From Clostridia bacterium (lineage in GTDB: Bacteria; Bacillota; Clostridia; Oscillospirales; Acutalibacteraceae): a DNA stretch of 64,000 bases. The notes beneath the pieces are model-generated. The model was not told the origin of the DNA. It saw only the letters and a program-made list of their open reading frames with translations, and did no database searches. Of this stretch, positions 59,806 through 64,000 are shown piece by piece; position 1 is the first letter of the stretch, and each line of letters begins with the position of its first letter. Made by a program: the position numbers and the translations under genes. The stretch spans positions 1 to 64,000 of the forward strand of contig CAAFVV010000016.1 of assembly GCA_900766585.1 (NCBI GenBank), in the 5' to 3' direction.

Positions 59806-61170
59806 TTAACCCTCCGGCATGTACATCTCGCGAATCTGAGCCAGCTGCTCCGGCGTATCATGCGGCAGCTCGTAGTACCACGCCAGCGCCAATTCGGGCT
59901 TTAACAGCCCGGCAGCCACCATGTCCCGCAGCTCCTGCCACGTTTTATCCCGGTTATACAGCACGCCGTCACCGTAATCCAACACGATATCCTCCGGCGC
60001 AAAGGTGCCGCCCGGGCAAAGCCCATACCACGCACCGAGCGACGTGCAGATTTGCATGAGCTCGCGGACGGCCTTCGTCCACTCTGCCTGAAAATCCAGT
60101 ATCGTCAGGTTATAGTCTCCCGCGCTGCTGGTGATCTCCGTGGCTGTGCGCTCGGTAGCCTCAACCTCCGACAGTATGCCGCGCTTTAAGCCGATGAGCG
60201 TCTCCGTGCTGCGCAGGATATCCTGTTTTCTCGCCAGATAGGATGCCTCGCGGAGGGCGGGGGAAAACACCGTAACCCCGACCGCCGACGGGTCATCATC
60301 TAATCCGACAAACAGCGTATCGGTCAATGCCTGCTTTCCGTCCGGTGTGCGGCTGAGCATATCCGCCGAAGCGATAATCCGCGATGCCCCGTTTTCAAAC
60401 TCCTGCTCCAGCATCCGCTGGTTTCTTTCCTCCGCGCGGATCAGCCCCATCGCCGCCGCGTACACGGAAACCGCATCCGGGGAGCCGTCCACCGTGTTCT
60501 CGTTCGGCGTGCGAAGCTGCGCCATGCCGACGCATCCCACCCCGGGGATGACCATTTGCGGGAGAAGCTCCTTGTATTTTGGCAGCGTCGACAACGGTAC
60601 TTCTTTCCCTATCGTTCCCGCATCGCCGATCTTTCGGCAAAACAAGCGGCTCTCGATCAGCAGCTCGCCGCTCTGCTGCGCCGTCCGGCGCTCCAGAAGC
60701 GTGTACAGCTTGCCGTCCTCCGCTGTCTGCTCGGCGGTTCCCACGCTGACCAGCCGCCCGAGCTCGTCCCGGGCGAACGGTAAAAACCGATCCCGACGGA
60801 TCAGCACAAAGTCAAAGGAGCCGCCTCTCGGCACGGGCTTGATCAGGCATTCTCCTCCGACAAGCTGCATCTGCACGGCGCGCCTCTGCACACCGTGCAG
60901 CCGATCCAATGCATCCTGAAAAAACGCCGCCCGACTGCCCTGTGCTGTCGCCGTGTATTCGGAAAACACCGTCTTATACAGCTTGGACACGATCGCCGCG
61001 GGCAGCCTGTCGCAAGGGTCCCGCTCTGCGTCCCGCGCCTCGCCGTAGTACACCGAGAGCCACTCGGCTATCGCCCGTTTCATGGCCGGGGACGTCGCAT
61101 CGTGCCCGGCAAATACGTCCTCGATATTTTGCACGCGATTACTGTTTCTCAAGGCCTCCCACACCGACAT
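59806..61170 (-). CDS. Phage portal protein (SPP1 Gp6-like)
   Basis: 454 residues, ring-forming DNA gate of the capsid. Seen: SVYYGEARDAERDPCDRLPA, GVQRRAVQMQLVGGECLIKP, AAMGLIRAEERNQRMLEQEF and the acidic/helical C-terminus with DKTWQELRDMVAAGLL. Length and order fit the SPP1 Gp6 group. Start follows GGAGGGAC. Confidence 0.88.
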   Translation of the reverse strand: MSVWEALRNSNRVQNIEDVFAGHDATSPAMKRAIAEWLSVYYGEARDAERDPCDRLPAAIVSKLYKTVFSEYTATAQGSRAAFFQDALDRLHGVQRRAVQMQLVGGECLIKPVPRGGSFDFVLIRRDRFLPFARDELGRLVSVGTAEQTAEDGKLYTLLERRTAQQSGELLIESRLFCRKIGDAGTIGKEVPLSTLPKYKELLPQMVIPGVGCVGMAQLRTPNENTVDGSPDAVSVYAAAMGLIRAEERNQRMLEQEFENGASRIIASADMLSRTPDGKQALTDTLFVGLDDDPSAVGVTVFSPALREASYLARKQDILRSTETLIGLKRGILSEVEATERTATEITSSAGDYNLTILDFQAEWTKAVRELMQICTSLGAWYGLCPGGTFAPEDIVLDYGDGVLYNRDKTWQELRDMVAAGLLKPELALAWYYELPHDTPEQLAQIREMYMPEG

Positions 61171-61369
61171 CGGCAGTCCCTCCTTTGATCACGATTTTCG
61201 GCCGTGCGCGTACACCGGCAGCCATCCCGCGGATGTACATGCGCAGCCGCGCGTTTTCTTCCTCTTTTTGCGCCAGCGCCTCTCGGAGACGACGGTTTTC
61301 GTCGATCAGCTCCCCGCGGCAGTACAGCGGCAGGAACCGCGTGCACAGCCAGTATTTCCATCTGCACAT
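61139..61369 (-). CDS. Small coiled-coil phage protein between terminase and portal
   Basis: 76 residues from ATG 61369: a short hydrophobic/Cys-containing N-terminus (MCRWKYWLCTRFLPLYCRG), a heptad-like coil (DENRRLREALAQKEEENARL) and a Gly-rich tail. Its ATG overlaps the terminase stop (TAATG) and its end overlaps the portal start by 32 bases. Not recognised. The fixed overlaps argue for a real, coupled gene. Confidence 0.65.
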   Translation of the reverse strand: MCRWKYWLCTRFLPLYCRGELIDENRRLREALAQKEEENARLRMYIRGMAAGVRARPKIVIKGGTADVGVGGLEKQ

Positions 61370-62604
61370 TACCGTCCCCTCCTTTTCCACACCGGCTCAA
61401 GCGCATACCGAACCGCGTCTATGCCGTGGTTCGCCGCGTCCGGATAGCCTTCGACGGCCTCTCCGGTCTTTTTGTCTCTCTCGTATTCATACTCGCTGAA
61501 TTCCCGCGCCGTAAACGGACACCTCTCCGGATCAATGACAACGGCCGACAATGACTGCAGCCATTTGATGCCGTATTCCACGCTGCCCGGACCTTTCTGC
61601 GCCTCGCGCATACGAAATCCGAACGCCCGGAAATCCGCCACGTTTCGGTCTCCGCCCGCACCCGGATCTGCCAGAATCACGTCGTCCTTGTGGGCAGAGA
61701 TGGTTTCCGCCCATACGGCATTCGGGCAGCGGTTTGCCCGGTGCTCCTCGAATATGTACAGCGTTCTGGCCGCCGCTTCGTAGGCGCATCCGACAAAGTG
61801 ATTGGGGTCCGGATACCAGCCCCAGTCCTGACCGTAATACCGCCGGTCAAAGCGGGAAATCTGCTCGTCCGTAATCCGCTCGAGCTTTAGATTTTCGAAT
61901 ATCTGCGTCCCCGACCCGACAACCTCGCCCAGATACTCATGCCGGTATTCGGTCGGCTTTGTCTCCCGCAGATGCGCGGCATCCGACAGAAAACGCTGCC
62001 CGAGCCACTCCGGAGGCACGGTCAGATAGGTGCTGTGATGGACGAGCTTGCCGGGTCTGGCCTCCAGTGCGTACCGATTTGCCCAATTTCGCGCCATTGC
62101 CGGCGGGTTAAAGCTCTTCATCGTCAGCGCATACGCGCCGCCGCGGAGCACCGACTGCTCGACCTTGCGGATCTCCGCCTCGCCCGCAAACTGATCCAGC
62201 TCTTCAAACCAGACCAAGCCGATATACCCAAACGGCACCTTTATGGATTTCGTTTTATTGGGGTCGTCAAGGCCGAAAAACATAATCTTTTGCCCCGTCG
62301 GCAGATACTCGCAGCACATCGGCGATATACTGCACCGAAACAGCGCGGACAGACCGAGCGCGTCGATCGCCCACAGCACCTGCGCATATACCGAAGTGCG
62401 CAGCGTATTCTGCACCTTGCGGAAAACGGCGGCATGGCAGTCCGGATGCCCGATAAGCTGCAGGACAAGCTCTACAGACAGAAACGAGGACTTCGTGCTG
62501 CCGCGGCCGCCCTTGCTCACGACCTCATCCGCAGCGCCGGATTTTATCGCGCGGTGAACCTCGCGAAAGGACCCGCATATGATGTCGGACAGTCTACAAG
62601 TCAT
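61369..62604 (-). CDS. Terminase large subunit
   Basis: 411 residues, PBSX/SPP1-type DNA-packaging motor. ATPase Walker A-type SKGGRGSTKSS near residue 30, Walker B VWFEELDQF near 130, and nuclease acidic residues in the C-terminal half: GQDWGWYPDP near 240, DPGAGG near 315 and DAANHGIDAVRYAL near 395. Start overlaps the small terminase end by 11 bases. Confidence 0.95.
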   Translation of the reverse strand: MTCRLSDIICGSFREVHRAIKSGAADEVVSKGGRGSTKSSFLSVELVLQLIGHPDCHAAVFRKVQNTLRTSVYAQVLWAIDALGLSALFRCSISPMCCEYLPTGQKIMFFGLDDPNKTKSIKVPFGYIGLVWFEELDQFAGEAEIRKVEQSVLRGGAYALTMKSFNPPAMARNWANRYALEARPGKLVHHSTYLTVPPEWLGQRFLSDAAHLRETKPTEYRHEYLGEVVGSGTQIFENLKLERITDEQISRFDRRYYGQDWGWYPDPNHFVGCAYEAAARTLYIFEEHRANRCPNAVWAETISAHKDDVILADPGAGGDRNVADFRAFGFRMREAQKGPGSVEYGIKWLQSLSAVVIDPERCPFTAREFSEYEYERDKKTGEAVEGYPDAANHGIDAVRYALEPVWKRRGR

Positions 62605-63157
62605 CGATAATCTGCACCCTTTCCCCGTCCTGCTTCTCCTCCGGCTTGTCCCTCCAGCCCTTGAAGTTGTTCGTCAGAGAAAATCGCGCCCCGTTGAATC
62701 CGTCCTTGTCGTACAGCCGCGCCTCTGCGTATTCCTCGCAAATCGCCTTCGCACGTGTAACCGAGTCAACAAACGCTTTGCGTCCCTGATAGTTGAGCAG
62801 CGCCTGCCGGGATGTAAATCCCAGCGCCAGCGCCAGTCCCGTGACCGTCGGCGGATGCTCGCCGACCATTACCGGGCGCCCGCTCTTGTCAAAAACGGGC
62901 TCGCCGTTTAAGAGCATCGGCTCGCCCCGACAGTTGTCGAAATACCTGTCGATTGCCGCGTCCAAGTCTGCCGCGGTCTTGTATCTCAGCGGTCTGCCCA
63001 CCTGCATCCCCTCCCGCAAAATATGATTGCCCGCCGTCACCCCGCCGGCCGTTATGTCCGGCACAGAAAAATGCGGGGCGGGCTGTCCCCGCTCCGCATT
63101 TTTCCATGAAAGCATGATACCATAGGCAAAGTCAAAAGTCGAGGACACGCGGGACAT
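62594..63157 (-). CDS. Terminase small subunit (GP3 package-like)
   Basis: 187 residues from ATG 63157, which lies just after the stop of the regulator gene. Seen: KTAADLDAAIDRYFDNCRGE, PPTVTGLALALGFTSRQALL (helix-turn-helix) and NGARFSLTNNFKGWRDKPEE. This is the pattern of GP3-type small terminases. It recognises pac/cos DNA for the large subunit. An internal ATG (MLSWKNAERG) is an alternative start. Confidence 0.85.
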   Translation of the reverse strand: MSRVSSTFDFAYGIMLSWKNAERGQPAPHFSVPDITAGGVTAGNHILREGMQVGRPLRYKTAADLDAAIDRYFDNCRGEPMLLNGEPVFDKSGRPVMVGEHPPTVTGLALALGFTSRQALLNYQGRKAFVDSVTRAKAICEEYAEARLYDKDGFNGARFSLTNNFKGWRDKPEEKQDGERVQIIDDL

Positions 63158-63159
63158 TT

Positions 63160-63657
63160 CTACTCCGCGCGCTCCTTTTCCTTCGCCAGATAGCGATAAC
63201 ATAGCTTTTTGACGCTGTCCTCCGTTGTTCTCACGCCGATCGTCTCGGACACCCGCGCCCACGTCATCCCTTCCACAAATCGGCAGGTGAAAATCATACG
63301 CAGCAGGCTGTCGGGAAGATCGGCTATGTACCGCTCGATACGGTTGCGCTCGGTCAGACACAGAATCTGTTTGGCCTGGATAGCCATGGCGCAATCGGAA
63401 CGAAGCGCCCGTTTTCGGGAAACCGCATCCTGCGCAGCAATCAGCTCCGCCACATCGGATTCCAACCGGCTGCCGCGGGAATGCGCCCTCGGCATGCCAG
63501 TATACGGCATTCCGGAAACCGAAGCCGCCCTCATTTCCAGACGGACAAGCTGCTCCTCATCCCGCCTAATCTCCCTGTCCAGCTCCTCCAGCCGCCGTTT
63601 GTCCTCTTCTATCTCCCGATTCAGCCAGTAAAGCTGAGACAGCTCTTTAACCGTCAT
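63160..63657 (-). CDS. Phage DUF1492/ArpU-like late transcription regulator
   Basis: 165 residues: a charged N-terminal coil (NREIEEDKRRLEELDREIRR) and a C-terminal sigma-70 region-4-like helix-turn-helix (FVEGMTWARVSETIGVRTTE followed by KLCYRYLAKEK). DUF1492 proteins of this form stand just before small terminase genes and are thought to switch on late genes. It overlaps the previous gene by 11 bases. Confidence 0.82.
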   Translation of the reverse strand: MTVKELSQLYWLNREIEEDKRRLEELDREIRRDEEQLVRLEMRAASVSGMPYTGMPRAHSRGSRLESDVAELIAAQDAVSRKRALRSDCAMAIQAKQILCLTERNRIERYIADLPDSLLRMIFTCRFVEGMTWARVSETIGVRTTEDSVKKLCYRYLAKEKERAE

Positions 63658-63946
63658 ACCGCCGCCTCCCTTTCCGCAGAAGTTCCGCCGGATTCGTTAT
63701 CCGCCCCGCATCGATGTCTGCCACCAGTTTGCCGTAGGACGGCATGTGCCCCGTCTCGTCGGCAATTGCCGCGGCGATGCGGGTGATCTCCTCTATCCCG
63801 AATCCGGCAGACGCTCTGCCGCTCTTCGGCTTTGTCCTGCCGGGGTTCTTTTTACGCATCTTTTCACGGCATGATTCGCCGCAGAAGCGCCGCTTGCCCT
63901 TCGGCAAAATCTCGCCGCAGAATGCGCACCGGGCGATTCTGCACAT
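63647..63946 (-). CDS. Small phage protein with zinc-ribbon motif
   Basis: 99 residues beginning MCRIARCAFCGEILPKGKRR with FCGESCREKMRKK, a CxxC...CxxxC pattern typical of small zinc fingers (the CGE-x-FC-GE-C form seen near HNH proteins). The middle is basic; the C-terminal part (GIEEITRIAAAIADETGHMP) may be a DNA-binding helix pair. The ribosome-binding site is weak. Function unknown. Confidence 0.65.
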   Translation of the reverse strand: MCRIARCAFCGEILPKGKRRFCGESCREKMRKKNPGRTKPKSGRASAGFGIEEITRIAAAIADETGHMPSYGKLVADIDAGRITNPAELLRKGRRRYDG

Positions 63947-64000
63947 ATCCGCGCAAGCGCGGTCCCCGCTCCACGCGGGGCTGTCGAGCCGTGTGCATCG
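63947..64000. other. Window end inside the prophage
   Basis: 54 bases containing a GCGCTTGCGC-type palindrome and a CCCCGCGTGGAGCGGGG stem. No gene start is visible; early phage genes are expected beyond. Confidence 0.4.

Larger units (their letters stand above)
45441..64000 (-). mobile_element. Prophage (siphovirus, SPP1/LL-H-like), right end outside the window
   Basis: From here on every gene is on the minus strand and follows the canonical late order of siphoviruses: regulator, terminases, portal, minor capsid, scaffold, capsid, connectors, tail tube, chaperones, tape measure, tail tip, lysis. All structural modules look intact, with no visible frameshift. The left border is placed just after the tRNA-Arg terminator because the lysis genes end there; integration into the tRNA 3' end is inferred. 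Integrase, repressor and replication genes must be to the right of position 64000. Confidence 0.9.

Noticed and set aside
45441..64000. Diversity-generating retroelement, CRISPR array or toxin-antitoxin pair in the prophage part
   Set aside because: No reverse transcriptase, template/variable repeat, regularly spaced repeats or recognised antitoxin seen in the window.

Overview
The window is a GC-rich (about 60% by eye) piece of a Clostridia chromosome, most likely from the Oscillospirales/Ruminococcaceae. The evidence is gene content and order: sporulation gene spoIIR, a nine-gene V/A-type ATPase operon, oxygen-sensitive pyruvate formate-lyase with its activase, a Crp/Fnr-ferredoxin divergon, rplS-lepB-rbgA-rnhB-yraN and tig-clpP-clpX-lon-engB clusters, and palindromic intergenic repeats. 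No species can be named. No complete rRNA gene lies inside, but a strong promoter at the left edge points outward and looks like an rRNA operon promoter.

Region by region: (1) 1-4800, minus strand: hisS-aspS, then mgsA and minD. (2) 4878-12872, minus strand: cell-shape and division genes zapA, a U32 peptidase, a DUF4321-like membrane protein, maf, mreB, mreC, mreD and mrdA (PBP2). (3) 12998-16142, plus strand: a consensus promoter, a ZTP/pfl-type riboswitch with overlapping terminator, pflB and pflA. (4) 16143-18700: cupin, MITE-like palindrome, ferredoxin and Crp/Fnr regulator facing each other across a 619-base spacer full of palindromic repeats. (5) 18706-25131, minus strand: proteostasis and ribosome biogenesis (tig, clpP, clpX, lon, engB). 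(6) 25238-36326, minus strand: phosphoesterase, thrC, a secreted orphan, M19 dipeptidase, yraN, rnhB, rbgA, two lepB genes, rplS, spoIIR, ispE, an aminotransferase and an Lrp regulator. (7) 36399-45140, plus strand: the V/A-ATPase operon (stalk, C, I, K, F, E, A, B, D). (8) 45308-45381: tRNA-Arg(CCG), followed at once by a prophage that fills the rest of the window.

The prophage (about 45441 to beyond 64000) is a siphovirus of the SPP1/LL-H type, entirely on the minus strand and read from the right: zinc-ribbon protein, DUF1492-like late regulator, small and large terminase, portal, MuF-like minor capsid protein, scaffold, major capsid, four connector proteins, major tail protein, two tail-assembly proteins, tape measure, tail-tip proteins, M23 endolysin and two small membrane (holin-like) proteins. 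Integrase and early genes would lie beyond the right edge.

No wholly new system was seen. The points most worth a second look are the toxin-like C-terminal domain on the phage MuF-like protein, the divergent pfl riboswitch, a MinD without membrane anchor or Min partners, a promoter motif shared by minD and zapA, and two families of palindromic intergenic elements.
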